A DNA stretch of 64,000 nt, from positions 20,094,001 to 20,158,000 of the forward strand of contig NC_088355.1 in the NCBI RefSeq assembly GCF_036884655.1, in the 5' to 3' direction. The number at the start of each line of letters is the position of its first letter. Position 1 is the stretch's first letter. The position numbers and the translations under genes are program-made. Source of the stretch: Musa acuminata AAA Group. Taxonomy: Eukaryota > Streptophyta > Magnoliopsida > Zingiberales > Musaceae. This document shows positions 1 to 11,625 of this stretch, piece after piece. The notes beneath the pieces are model-generated. The model saw only the letters and a program-made list of their open reading frames with translations, was not told the origin of the DNA and did not search any database.

Positions 1-394
1 TAGCAAAACTTATATTTCAAGAAGCAAGAGTTGCTTTCTTGAACATCTCAAAATTACTAGCTTGCTTGTTTTAAAATGTTGAAAAAAAAATTTTGCTAGC
101 TTGTATTTTGATGATAGCAAACTTGCATGATGATAAAAATGGATATTATTTTTTCATGCAATGAGTTGAACTTATATCACAGACACTTGATTGTGGTACT
201 TCTCTTTTTTGTTGATGACAAAGAGGGGGAGAAGTATGTTGATTATATGTCATGATTTTATCATGACATATTGCTTGGATTTTTGAATCCAAGAGTTTCT
301 ATCAATATGGCATATTTATAGGGGGAGTTTGTTTAAACTCCGGGAGTTAAGTTTAACTCCGTCATCAATTAGTTATCATCAAAAAGGGAGAGAT
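1..394 (+). other. 3' noncoding tail of a plus-strand Sirevirus-type element
   Basis: AT-rich DNA with repeated GCTAGC-centred words, then purine tracts near 219-233, 320-327 and 380-394, the last touching the LTR at 395. Two inverted repeats, 324-341 (arms GGAGTTT/AAACTCC) and 343-360 (arms GGAGTTAA/TTAACTCC), match those before the 3' LTR of the intact element at 24155-32645. The rest of this element lies upstream of the window. Confidence 0.8.
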
Positions 395-2021
395 TGTTGA
401 ATCTCGTATTTTGATGATGAAACCAATTGATAATTGTGTTTATGTTTTAATCTGTATTTTAAGTGATATAGGATGCTTCGATCAGGATAAGACAATTAAA
501 GCAGGAAAAATCATGTTGGGCCAAAGGAACATGTTAGAAGATTGGACGTCGGGCCGGTGGATCGGTTGACATATCGATAGAAGGCTTCGGGCTGTGGATT
601 CGGGCATTGAACCAAGAAGAGCGGGTATTGCGCCAAGAATATCGGAGTTGCGGAGTCAACTGGCTGATTGGGCAATAGGCCGTAGGAGAGGATGAAGCAC
701 CAAAGAATCGGACGAAGCATTGAGGGGCCAATGACATGCCGGACAACTTGATTAATGCTTAGTATTAATTGTCTAGATCGAAGTTTGTTTTACATATGCA
801 AAATTAACTATGATGGCAGTAAGACATGCAGTAGGTGTTGTGACGGAATCAAGACTAAGATCACGTTGGGAGTTCAAGAGTTCGACGGAAGTTCGGACGG
901 TCATCGGAGGTTCTACGGGAACAAATCCTAGAAGTCTAGGAGTTTGCCAAAGAAGCTCGTTGGAACTCACCAAGAGGATCATCGCAAGTCTAGGAGTTTG
1001 CCGGAAGCCTACCGGAGCATCGTCGAGGGTTCGTCGGATGTTGGCCGTAAGTTCATCGGAAGCTCGCCGGAAGAAGTGATTGACACATCGGAACACGAGT
1101 TGTAGTATTAATGTCTTAAATATCGTAGTTAGCATGAAGATTAAGTTAGAAATGGGAGATAATCCCATTAACTTAATCTGGGGCCAATTGGGCCCTTGAC
1201 AAACCCAAATTTGGCCGAAAGGATCAACCCATTCGGACCCAAATTTCCTAGCCGACGGTGGCACCGCCCAGAAGCTTAGTCTTTGAGTAAAGTCAGGCGG
1301 TCGTACTGCCTGAGCTCGGTCTCTGAGTGAAATCAGGTAGTGGTACCGCCCCTGTCAGGTGATGGTACAGCTTGAGCTCGGTCTCCAAGCAATGTCAGGT
1401 GGTAGTACCGCCCAGTTCTGGCAGTGGTATCGCCAGGACCGTGGAAATCCGGGAGATGACACTTTTGAGCTCCAAATTCAAACTAGTTGGGGCCTATATA
1501 AACCCCACCCTTTCCTGCATGAAATACTGAAAGCATGCGTTTATTCTGAGAATTTGAGAGCTTAAAAGTGTTGCAAAAGGCTAGAAGTTCTTCTCCCTCT
1601 TTTCTTCTAAGTTTTGATCATTCAAGAGAGGAGTGAAAATCTGTAAGGGTTGTCTCTGAAGCCTGTCAAAAGGAGTAAAGCTGTAAAAGGGAGGTTGGCC
1701 TTTGCCTATTGAAGGAAGGCCTCTAATGGACGTCGGTGACCTCATCGGAGGAGGAAGCCAAAAGTGGATGTAGGTCAAGATTGACCGAACCACTCTAAAT
1801 CTCGGTTTGCATTTACATTATGCTCCTTATCTTAACTGCAAACTACCTCCATTGCTTTACAACAACTATACTTCCATTTACTCTTAAGTTAAAGAACTTT
1901 CCGAATGGTTTTCGTCAAAAATGATTTCATCGTACGAACGTCGTTTTAATCGACGGAAGTTTTCCACTGCACTAATTCACTCCACACCCCCCCCCCCCTC
2001 TTAGTGATTTTGATCCCAACA
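395..2021 (+). repeat. Sirevirus-type LTR, complete
   Basis: It begins TGTTGAATCTCG directly after a polypurine tract and ends in a long C run, CTCTTAGTG and GATCCCAACA. A TATA box (TATATAAA, 1495-1502) follows a GC-rich U3 (about 1255-1440) full of GGCGGT/GGTAC/ACCGCC words. Being preceded by a tail and polypurine tract, it is the 3' LTR of an element whose body is outside the window. It abuts, within LTR sequence, the truncated LTR at 2022, so it probably inserted into that LTR. No coding sequence is credible here. Confidence 0.85.
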
Positions 2022-3037
2022 AGAAGCTCCTCAAAACTCGCCAAGAAGATCATCATAAAGTCCAGGAGCTTGTCGGGAGTCCACCGGAACATTGCCGAGA
2101 GTTCGTCGGATATTCGCTGGAAGTACGCCGGAAGAGCAATTGACGCACCAAAACAAGTAGCACTGTAATCATGTCTTAATAATCATAGTTAAAGTGTAAA
2201 TTAAGTTAGGATTGAGAGGTAATCCCACTAACTTAATTATGGGCCAACTGAGCCCTTAACAGGGCTAAAGTGCTACCAACTGTGGTACTGCTTGGAAGGC
2301 AATGCCCCTGGATTTCTAGGCGGTGGTACCACCGACAATAGTGCTACCAACTGTGGTACTGCCCTTGTTCGACGGTGGTACTATCCATAGTCAAATCAAC
2401 AACGATAGTACCGCCTAGTAATGGTGATGGTACCGCCAGTACCCTGGATTCCGAGGATGTGATACTTTTTAGCTCTAATTTTAAAGCCATTGGGGCCTAT
2501 AGAAACCCCACCCTTTTCTGCATAAAAGGGCATAAAAATATTGGCTTAATCTTGAATTCTCGAGTCATAAAAGTGTTGTAAAAGTTAGAGTCCTCCTCCA
2601 TCTCTTAGCCTTGTAACCATCTAAGAAAGAGGAGTGAGACTTGTAAGGGTTGTCTCCTAAACCCGGGAAACGGTGAAAGTACTGTAAAGAGGTGTTTCGG
2701 TTTTCACCTATTGAAGGAAGGCCTTTAATGGACACCGGTGACCTAGTCAGAGGGGAATCCGAAAGTGGATGTAGGTCACCTTGACCGAACCACTCTAAAT
2801 TTCGATTTACTTTTCATTTATGCAATTTACTTTACTACAAACCTCATTAATCTTCTCTTGCACTTTTACAAAAGCTTTCAAGTTCAACTTCTCTTTGAAA
2901 CATATTGAATCGAAACCATTTTCATCAAAATCAATTTTAAACGAAATGAATAATTTTCTAAAATCACGAAAGTTTTTGGCTGCCCTAGTTCACACCCCCC
3001 CCCCCCCCCCCTCTTAGTGCCGCTCTTGATCCTAACA
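2022..3037 (+). repeat. 5'-truncated Sirevirus-type LTR
   Basis: The sequence picks up inside an LTR (compare the neighbour from about 945) and runs to CTCTTGATCCTAACA. The TATA box is altered to TATAGAAA (2498-2505). A C run at about 2996-3010 lies next to the LTR end. It is followed at once by a primer site and gag, so it is the 5' LTR of the element at 2022-5285. Confidence 0.85.
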
Positions 3038-3039
3038 AT

Positions 3040-3051
3040 TGGTATCAGAGC
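3040..3051 (+). other. Primer binding site (initiator Met tRNA)
   Basis: TGGTATCAGAGC, two bases after the LTR end, is complementary to the 3' end of initiator methionine tRNA, the usual primer for Ty1/copia minus-strand synthesis. Confidence 0.9.
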
Positions 3052-3087
3052 AAGGTTCACTCTCATTTGCTTTTAAACCCAAGAGAG

Positions 3088-4672
3088 ATAGCATTTGTCG
3101 GCAACCTAGAGGGTCATTCAATTACATGTTCGTTCATGTTCAATGGGACGGATTACACATTGGAAGACTAGAATGAGGATCTTCCTAATTTCAATGGATT
3201 TTGAATTATGGAATATTGTAGAAAATAGCTTTCAAAAGTCTTCTCTTCGAATGAACGATTGGAATGAGTTGGAGAAGAAGACTTTCGCTTTAAACGCAAA
3301 GGCTATGAATGTCTTGTTTTGTGCATTAGATAAAAACGAGTTTAATCGAGTATCGATTTGTGAAATGACTTTTGACATTTGGCACACACTCGAAGTGACT
3401 CATGAAGGCACTAATAGAGTGAAGGAGTCAAAAATTAATCTTTTAGTGCATTCTTATGAGTTGTTTCGAATGAAACCGAGTGAGACTATTGGAGACATGT
3501 ACACCCGATTTACGGATGTCGTCAATGGTCTAAAAGGACTTGGTAAAAGTTTCTCGGATTTTAAACTAGTTAATTAGATTTTAAGATCCCTTTCAAAAAG
3601 TTGGGGCCCTAAAGTAATGGTCATTCAAGAGGCCAAAGATCTAAATAATTTTCCTCTTGAAGAACTAATTGAGTCACTAATGACAATAAAATGACATGTA
3701 AAGCTCATGAAGAGCTTGAGGACACCCTTCCAAAGAACAGGAAGGATATGGCACTGAGAACACAAGAAGACCACTTGAAAGAAAACTCAAGTGATGAGGA
3801 CCTTGATGAAGACTTGACACTCTTAATAAGGAAATTTAAAATATTTATTAAAAGGAATAAATTTAAAAATAATACTAAAAATAAATTTGAACCTAAGAAA
3901 AAACAAGTGATTTGTTATGAATGCAAGAAGCCGGGACACTTCAAGAGTGAATATCCCCAAGCAAAGAGGAGGCAACCAAAGAAGAATGCTCTCAAAGGTA
4001 CATGGGATGACTCAAGTGCTTCCGAAGAAGAGGAGAAAACCAACACTGAGCAAGTTGCTCACTATGCACTAATGGCCATTGGAGATAATGTAACATGTTC
4101 ATTTGATGCAAATTTATCATTTGATGAACTTTTAAATACATTTCATGATTTATTTGATGAAAGCAAGTCAATTAATAAAACATATAAATTGTTAAAAAAA
4201 GGTGCATGATTCTCTTGTTAGTGATTATGATAGATTAAAAGTTGAGCACAATGATAGTTTAGCTTCATGTACGAAATGTTATGAACTAGAATTACTTCAA
4301 AAGGAAAACTTGCTACTTAAGAAAACCTTAGAAAAATTTGAGGTTGGTAGCAAATCCTTGAACATGATCCTTGCCAACAAGGGTCACGTTCATAGAAAAG
4401 GCGGAATTAGATTTGTGAGTAGCTCTCACCAAAATCTATCTACCTTTGTTAAAGGCTCTACTTTGCATGTTTCACCCCGAAAGAAATATAACTTTTGTTA
4501 CAAATTTGGGCATGTAGCTTATCATTGTCCATTTAAGAAATGTAGTCTACACAAATTGATTTGGGTTCTAAAAGGAACCTCAAATAACTCAATGCAACAT
4601 GATAAGCTATGTAGATCAATTTTTGAGGCTCCCAAGGTCAAATGGGTACCTAAAAACCATCCTTTTTTGTAG
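3088..4672 (+). pseudogene. gag: Sirevirus gag, broken
   Basis: Encodes a retrotransposon nucleocapsid/capsid protein of the copia gag (UBN2-like) type; WKTRMRIF, FCALDKNEFN and MYTRFTDVVNGLK are recognisable. The start codon looks mutated to ATA at 3088, judging by intact relatives that start there. Two missing bases near 3157 shift the frame, a stop follows at 3575-3577, and another frame break lies near 3685. The first zinc knuckle (about 3919-3958) has Tyr for its last Cys, and the second (about 4495-4530) has Phe for its second Cys. Frames reopen at 3691 and 4202. Gag ends with a TAG after HPFL at 4670-4672, the same place where the intact gag at 54961-56544 stops. Confidence 0.85.
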
Positions 4673-5285
4673 AAACATTTATCATCACAAGCTAGGAGCA
4701 AGAGATGGTACCTTGATAGTGGATGCTCAAGGCATATGGCCGGAGATCCATCTCAATTCTCTAAGCTTACTAGCATAGATGAAGGATATATCACCTTCGA
4801 AGACAACAACAAGGGTAAAATCATTAACAAAGGAACCATAGGTAATAAATCCACCTTTTCTATTGAAGATGTGTTGTTAGTTGATAGCTTTAAACATAAC
4901 ATTTTGAGCATTAGTCAATTGTGTGATAAATGATACATCATTAAATTTGAATCTAATGCTTGCATTATTGAAAAACCATACAAAAACACATCAATGATTG
5001 CACTAAAATAAAATAACATATACACTATTGACATTAATGATCTTTGCAATGAAATATGCTTTTCGGTTTTCAATGACGATGCTTGGCTTTGGCATAGGAG
5101 ATTAGGTCATGCTAGCATGAAACTAATCACTTAAATTTCATCTAAAAAACTTGTAAGAGGAATTCCTCATATCAAGTTTGTCAAAGATAATGTGTGTGAT
5201 GCATGTTAACTAGAAAAACAAATAAAATGTAGCTTCAAACCTAAGAACCGAATAAGCACCTCTAGACCTTTGCAATTGATCCGTA
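4673..5285 (+). pseudogene. pol: Sirevirus protease and integrase N-terminus, broken
   Basis: The aspartic protease signature YLDSGCSRHM is readable at about 4709-4738, followed by the typical [11 protein letters not shown] block, then stops near 4930 and 5008. The integrase zinc-binding part begins with WHRRLGHAS near 5090 and its CDAC half lies near 5200, again with stops. Homology ends abruptly at about 5285, where sequence from an opposite-strand element begins. There is no catalytic integrase core, reverse transcriptase or RNase H, so this is a dead 5' half. Confidence 0.8.
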
Positions 5286-6059
5286 TGCCATATTATGAGA
5301 AGATAAAAACACTTGAATTCAATCTCTTTGAATTCAAGCCTAAACCGATAAGTTCTATCTATCGAACTTATCATTATTAATAAGTATGAGCAAATATGAA
5401 ACTTCATATTTCTCATAATTTCAAGGCATGAAAATTATTTTCAAGCCGAATAATAAAAAATAATTATCATTTCGATAAGAAATAATAATAATTTAAAATT
5501 TCAACATAGATCTCATGATATAAATGCAAGGCATGATTTCATATGATCATGAGATAATTGCTTATCATATATAAAAAAATGATAAACATGATACGACAGC
5601 CAATCTAAAAAACTTTCATATGCGATATGCTCAAAAAGTTTTACGATGCTTTTAAGGAATAAAACACATATAAGACATTTTTCATTGCATTATACAACAT
5701 GTAAATTTCATATTTACACAAGTCATCAATCTTTTGCATATTCTTCTCCCCCTTTGTCATCAACAAAAAGGAGATGAGTTTTCAAGCATAGAACTCATGA
5801 TCATTGAAGCTATTCATAAAATTATCTCATAAGAAAAAAAATCTTGAAAATGAGATGTCAAAATTGACAAAGCTTCAACTTGGAATTAAGATCGATCATT
5901 CAAGGAAGACATCAAATCATCCAAAATAACCTGAAGGTGCCATCAAAATGTTGACAAAATTTCGGAAAGAAACATCCAACATTATATACTAGGATAATGT
6001 CAAACGCATGTCAAGGTAGCATAGAGGTTTACAATAATAAGAAAGGTTTAACATAACGA
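5286..6059 (-). other. 3' noncoding tail of the decayed Sirevirus
   Basis: AT-rich and without genes. It contains the reverse of a Sirevirus tail purine tract (TCTCCCCCTTTGTCATC region, near 5744-5766) and a hairpin at about 5349-5376 with arms GATAAGTTC/GAACTTATC. The left edge begins with GTATGCCATATT, resembling the palindrome that precedes the terminal polypurine tract elsewhere, so only the last stretch and the LTR are missing. Confidence 0.65.
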
Positions 6060-7189
6060 TTATTTCTTAGGAGGAATTCTAGAGTTCCTATACATGGCAT
6101 CTATCTTCTGGTTCATTTGTCGTAGTTCCCTCAAAATTTCAACTTGCTGTAATTGGATTTACTCTTATTGTGATTTGAGTTGCTCTTGTTGTGATTTGAT
6201 TTGATTTAATTCTGCCATGATGGGATCTTTAGAAGATGAAGCAGGAGCTGGTTCTGAAGGTGCTACACCAATGGGACTAGGAGGAGGAGATTCATTTCCC
6301 TTAAAAATGGGTGTTTCAGGGTGTTCTACTGGTGGGGGAATTGGATCAGTCCTTCTAAGTTACCTAATCCATATACCATTGCCAAGAGTGCACCTAAGTC
6401 TCTTTAGTAGGTTTCTGTTGATAGTATTAAATCGATCAACCTGGATTATTTCTTCATCGGGTGAGACACAAATATTATAAGCAAGCATTAATCGAGTGAT
6501 TAACCCCCCATATGGTAACATTGAGTCTTTAGCTATTATGTCCTGCATATGTTACTGAATTAAGTATCTAAAACAATTATTTTGGCCGATCATAATCCAA
6601 TACATAGTACTTAACTCTATTTGGCTAATCTTAACATGATGAAATTGTTTAGGAAGTAGGATGCTTATCATGATGTGATGATGAAATTTAGAGTTAAAGG
6701 GCAATAAGTGCTCGCAACTTTTGGGAATTATGCCTAGGTTCAGATTTGCAAAAATAGTTTCTAAGGCTTCGGAGTAAGTTGCTCCGATTGCATTGATATC
6801 CAATTTACTTCTAAAATAACAACCCCTATCCTTTTCGGCAATTCTAATTAACTCACATATAGTGCTATTAAAGATTCGAATTTGTGTTCCTAAGAGGTAG
6901 GTAGTTAAGCTATCATTGTCCATACTTAAGTTTGCGTAAAATAACCTAACCAACCTAGGGTAAATCGGTTCATCAATTTGTAGGATAGATAAGACATCTA
7001 AATTTGCAAACCATCTAATGGGTTATATGTTTCCAAGTTCATCTAGATCAACATGTTTGCCCTTATGTATTGTTCTTATTTCGAAATTTGGATACCTAAG
7101 GGTTACTTCATTAGATCTAAAGAGGATTTAGTCATAAGAATCTCCTTCCACCCTTTTCCCTTTGGTTCTTGATGATCTCTTTGGAGCCA
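6060..7189 (-). pseudogene. ORFX (putative plant transposon protein-like), broken
   Basis: Homologue of the intact ORF at 53066-54187, about the same length. It starts at 7189 with a basic MAPKRSSRTKGKR stretch; stops interrupt it near 7130 and near 7020. Shared blocks include YPRLVRLFY, TYLLG, CEHLLPFN, LLPKQFHH and MLPYGG. A Pro-rich linker (about 6215-6350) and a Gln/Leu-rich C-terminus (about 6070-6215) predicted to coil come last. From memory it resembles the 'putative plant transposon protein' family found in many plant elements, whose role is unknown. It lies 520 bases after the pol stop, before the 3' tail. Confidence 0.7.
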
Positions 7190-7712
7190 TATCTAATCAT
7201 GATGATAGATTAAGAGAGAACTTTAAAGAATAGGCCAAATAATGAGAGGAAGAAAAAAATTTCAGATCTTACCTTATATAAGTTTCCTTAGGAGGTAGAG
7301 AGCTTGATCCAAGAAGAACCCCTCTCTTAGGCTTCTAGAGGCTTAGAATGAGGTTGAGAGAGATTTAGAGGGCTTTGTGATAGTGCTAGGGAGGGTGCTC
7401 TCGGGTTGGGGGTGGTTCCACCGCCGACCCTAACCTATAAGGGGGTTCTCGGGCAGTACCATCGCCAACCGAGTGGTGCCACCGCCTGGGGACCGAGCGC
7501 CCAAGCGGTGCTACCGTCGGTTCTGGCGGTGCCACCGTTGGCACGTTAAAAAATAATTTTTTTTTTTTAGAAGTTTTAATGTGTTTGATTTAAGATAGGA
7601 TAGTGTCTTGAATCACTCTTTAAGATATCATTCAAAATCGAAAAGAAAGAAGTCAAATCCACGAAAACTGAAAAGAGGATGAAAATTTTTTGAAAAAAAT
7701 ATATAATCAAGC
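7190..7712 (-). other. Leader between pol and ORFX
   Basis: Noncoding. About 7400-7545 carries GC-rich words of the LTR U3 kind (GGCGGTGG, GGTGCCACCGCC), followed (toward ORFX) by a pyrimidine-rich leader. A potential splice donor (AAG/GTAAG on the minus strand) lies near 7273. The same arrangement precedes the intact ORFX at 54188-54560, suggesting that ORFX carries its own promoter-like leader. This is inference. Confidence 0.5.
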
Positions 7713-9781
7713 TCATTCACAAAGACAATTCAACATGCCTAATTCCCTTCTAATAAAGTCAAATTGATCTTCATTTAAGGCTTTTGTGAAAATATCTGCT
7801 AATTGATGCTTTGTATCAATAAATTCTAGAATGACATTATTATTATTGACATGATCTCGTATAAAGTGATGCCTAATGTCAATATGCTTAGTTCTAGAGT
7901 GTTGAATTGGATTTTTGGTTAGACAAATAGCACTTATATTATCATATTTTATAGGAATGTTCTTTAAGTAAATTCTATAGTCTTCTAATGTATTTTTCAT
8001 CCAAACAACTTGTGCACAGCATGCACTTGTAGCTATGTATTCGGCTTCCGACGTAGATAGTGCAATCGAATTTTGTTTCTTGGAAGTCCAAGAAACAAGT
8101 GCATGTCCTAAAAATTGACATGTTCTGGATGTGCTTTTTTTATCTATCCTACATCCGCCAAAATAGGCATCTGCATAAGCTATTAAATCAAAATTATCGA
8201 ATTTTGGATACTATAATCCTAAATTAGGAGTTCCTTTAAGATATCTAAGGATTATTTTAACACTTTTAAGATGAGATAATTTAGGATTAGCTTGAAACCT
8301 AGTACAAAGTCCTACACTAAACATGATATCCAGTCTAGTTGCGGTGAAGTAAAGTAAACTACCAATCATTCCCCTATATGTTTTTTGATCAAAGCTCCAC
8401 TTTCATCCATGTCTAACTTAGTAGAAGTACACATAGGAGTGTTTATAGCTTTTGAACCATCCATGCTAAATTATTTTAACAATTCTAAAGTATATTTAGA
8501 TTGATTAAGAAATATACCATTACTAAGTTGTTTAATTTACAATCCTAAAAAGAAGGCTAATTCTCCCATTACGCTCATTTCAAATTTATGACTCATACAC
8601 TTAGCAAATGATTCATATAGTGATTCATCCGAAGAACCAAAAATAATATCGTCAACATAAATTTGAACAATAAGAAAATTATTTTTAAAATATTTGATAA
8701 ATAATGTAGTATCAACCTTGCCTTTTGTAAAATTATTTAAAATAAGAAAGGAACTAAACCTTTCATACCAAGCTCTAGGAGCTTGTTTTAAGCCATCCTG
8801 AGCCTTAGTCAATTTAAATACGTGATTAGTAAGAAGATAATTTTCAAATCTGGGAGGTTGTTCAACATATACTTCTTCGGAAATAAAACCATTCAAGAAA
8901 GCACTTTTGACATCCATTTGAATTAGTTTAAAATCATTACTACTAGTATAGGCAAGGAGCATCCTAATAGCTTCTAATCTTGCCACAGGAGTGAAGGTCT
9001 CTTCGTAGTCGATACCTTCTTCTTGGTTGAAACCTTTGGCCACTAGTCTAGCCTTATTTCTAACCACGATACCGCATTCATTTTGCTTGTTTCTAAAGAT
9101 CCATTTAGTACCAATGACTAAATGGTCACTAGGTATAGGAACAAGATTTCATACCTCATTCCTCTCAAATTGGTTCAATTCCTATTGCATTGCAAAAACC
9201 CATGAATCATCTTTCAAGACTTCGTCAATGCATTTAGGTTCAATTTGAGAAAGGAAGGCAGTATTAGCACAAAAATTCTTAAAGGAAGAACGAGTTTGAA
9301 CCCCTTTTGATGTATCTCCTATAATTAGCTCCTTTGGATGAGCATCTACATACTTCCATTCCTTGGGTAAGAAAATTTCTGAAGAAGATGCATCCAAGTT
9401 GTTATTTTGAGGAGGGAGTTCATTTAAATTCAAATTATCAAAACCAATATCATCATTAAAATCATTTTTCTTTAACTCAAAATTTTCATTAAAAACTACA
9501 TGAATAGACTCTTCTATAACTAAGGTTCTTTTGTTAAAAATACGAAAAGCCTTAGAAACGGAAGAGTAACTAAGAAAGATGCCTTCATCGGATTTAGCAT
9601 CAAATTTTCCTATGACATCCTTTTCATTCAAAATAAAGCATTTGCAACCGAAAACTTTAAAATAAGAAACATTTGGTTTTTTGTTATTCCATAATTCATA
9701 GGGAGTTTTTGATAGAGATGGTCTTATTAGAACCCTATTCATGACATAGCAAGTCATATTAACGGCTTCGGCCCAAAAATA
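7713..9781 (-). pseudogene. pol: Sirevirus pol: integrase C-terminus, reverse transcriptase, RNase H, broken
   Basis: Minus-strand frames at 9757-9182 (integrase C-terminal part: YELWNNKKP, FKVFGCKCF), 9067-8537 (reverse transcriptase: [20 protein letters not shown] and the catalytic YVDD followed by IIFGS) and 8000-7713 (RNase H end: TKHIDIRHHFIRDH, DIFTKAL). The frame is broken between 9182 and 9067 and again between 8537 and 8000, where RNase H (TEAEY-like region near 8030-8060) is recognisable but interrupted. The TGA at 7713-7715 ends pol. The upstream edge is the integrase motif YFWAEAVN, cut by the insertion at 9782. Confidence 0.85.
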
Positions 9782-10671
9782 CTATAGCTCTATAGTCGAT
9801 GTGAGTAGCATAGCGGACTTTTACTTCACAAGTAGAACAACTATTGATACCAGCAAGCGGGAACGAAAGAATAAGCAATTGGGGGGCAGTATGGAACTTT
9901 ATTCAATAATAAGATATAAGGCCCAATGAAACAAACTAACTATGCTTTGATTCGGAGGATTGGGAATTTTCAACAAGCAAGAAAGTAAGGAGCACTACCC
10001 TAAAGATAGGGGCATAAATTGCTGTATTTCACATCTTTTTACGTTTGATGGCAAATTACCTATCATTTGATCTTACCCGTTCCAGAAATGAATAGGAACT
10101 CCCCGTAAGCTGAGGATAGGAACTCCCCGTTAGCACAATGTCTTACAAAAGAGCTCGTTAACGCTGTAGTCTAGAATTAAGTTAACTAACAACAACGTCT
10201 TGCCCGAACTTTATAACACGATCGAATTAATCACTTGCACTCAATTCTTTTCTTATCAATAGGGATAGGGATGCCTCAATTCTGAAAGCTATAGGGAGTT
10301 TGCATAGACTTCTCTAACTCGGTGCCCAACTTAGTAACACCCATTTGTTAAACTATGCTAAGTCATTTAGTTGCTTGGTTGCTTTCTTTGCCTTTGTCTA
10401 CGTTGCTTGCTGTCTTGTCTAGTATACGCTTGGCTGAGCCGGAGTTATAGTTTCAGTGCTCGTTAAGTTTAGGCCGAGCAACAACAGTGTTTACTAGTAG
10501 CATTCCGTCCCTTCCTTCACTCAATGTATCAAAAGTGTTTACTAGCAGCATTGCTTCTATTACTTCACTCACCGACCATGTTACTTGAACAGAAGGGGAC
10601 TTATCACCAACAAAGACAGAGGAAACTAGAACATCGCTTAACCGCGCTGAAATGGGATTCTATCGAACTCA
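9782..10671. other. 890-bp non-retrotransposon insertion in integrase
   Basis: It separates the integrase codons for MLNEHSL from YFWAEAVN; about two codons are missing at the join. It has no LTR, terminal inverted repeat, poly-A or long ORF. Base composition differs from the AT-rich surroundings. A 24-base near-repeat (GGAACTCCCCGT twice) lies at 10092-10135 and a longer one (GTGTTTACTAG.AGCATT) at 10489-10550. The style reminds me of plant mitochondrial intergenic DNA, but I cannot confirm that; it could equally be a short unclassified repeat. Confidence 0.5.
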
Positions 10672-11625
10672 TAGACTGTGTTCATTTAACATGGTTCTTG
10701 TCATTTCTTGTAAATTTCTATTTTTTCTTACAACTACCTCATTTTGTTGAGGATTTCTCAGAGTGGAGAAGTTGTGGCTATATCCATTGGATTCACAAAA
10801 ACTTTGGAAGTCACGATTTTGAAATTCGCCACCGTGATCACTCCGAATTGATGAAATCATGAAGCCTCATTTTGAGTAAGTTTACAAAATTTAGAGAAAC
10901 ATTTGAAACAATCACTTTTGTGAGCTAAGAAATAGGTCCAAGTGTATCTACTATAGTCATCTATAATTACGAAGGCATAATAGCTTCCTCCTAGACTCGT
11001 TGTGTCAATTGGTCCAAATAAGTCCAAATGGATCAATTGCAATGGTTTAGTGGTGCTAATTTGATTTTTTGGTTTGAAACTAGTTTTTATTTGTTTTCCT
11101 AGTTGACAAGCATCACACACTTTGTCCTTAATAAACTTCATATTGGAATCCCTCGTACTAACTCTCTAGATGAAATCTTATATATTAGTTTCATACTTGC
11201 AAGGCCTAATCTCCTATGTCAAAGCCAAGCATCATCATTTAAAGCGGAAAAGCACATTTCATTATTAAGTTCATCAAGGTTGATAGTGTAGACATTATTT
11301 TATTTTAAGGCTATCATTGATATATTATTGTTTGGTTTTTCAATAATGCACACATTAGATTCAAATCTAACGATGTAACCTTTATCACATAATTGACTAA
11401 TGCTTAAGAGATTATGTTTTAATCCATCAACTAGCAACACATCATCAATTGAAAAACTTGATTCGTTACCTATGGTTCCCTTGCCAATGATTTTACCTTT
11501 GTTGTTGTCTCCGAATGTGACATACCCTTCTTCTTTGCTAGTGAGCATAGAGAAATGAGATGGATCTCCGGTCATGTGCCTTGAGCATCCACTATCAAGA
11601 TATCATCTCTTGCTCCTAGCTTGCG
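10672..11625 (-). pseudogene. pol: Sirevirus protease and integrase core, broken
   Basis: Protease: the DSGCSRHMTGD signature is readable at about 11570-11605, then [12 protein letters not shown] near 11375. Integrase: the CDACQLGK half of the zinc site near 11105, first catalytic Asp in HLDLFGPI near 11020, second in SDHGGEF near 10835. The third catalytic position, Glu in the usual NGVVERKNR motif, reads NEVVVRKNR here, so the DDE triad is broken as well as the frame (between the parts at 11141-10857 and 10860-10669). Confidence 0.85.

Noticed and set aside
5286..6059. Possible host gene in the AT-rich intervals (also 16333-18999, 27858-29988, 36786-39005).
   Set aside because: Each interval aligns in layout with a retrotransposon 3' tail (polypurine tracts, hairpins, LTR edge) and has no coding signal.
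9782..10671. Plastid or mitochondrial gene inside the insertion.
   Set aside because: No recognisable organelle gene, rRNA or tRNA could be read in it; only the general style suggests organelle DNA, so no gene was called.
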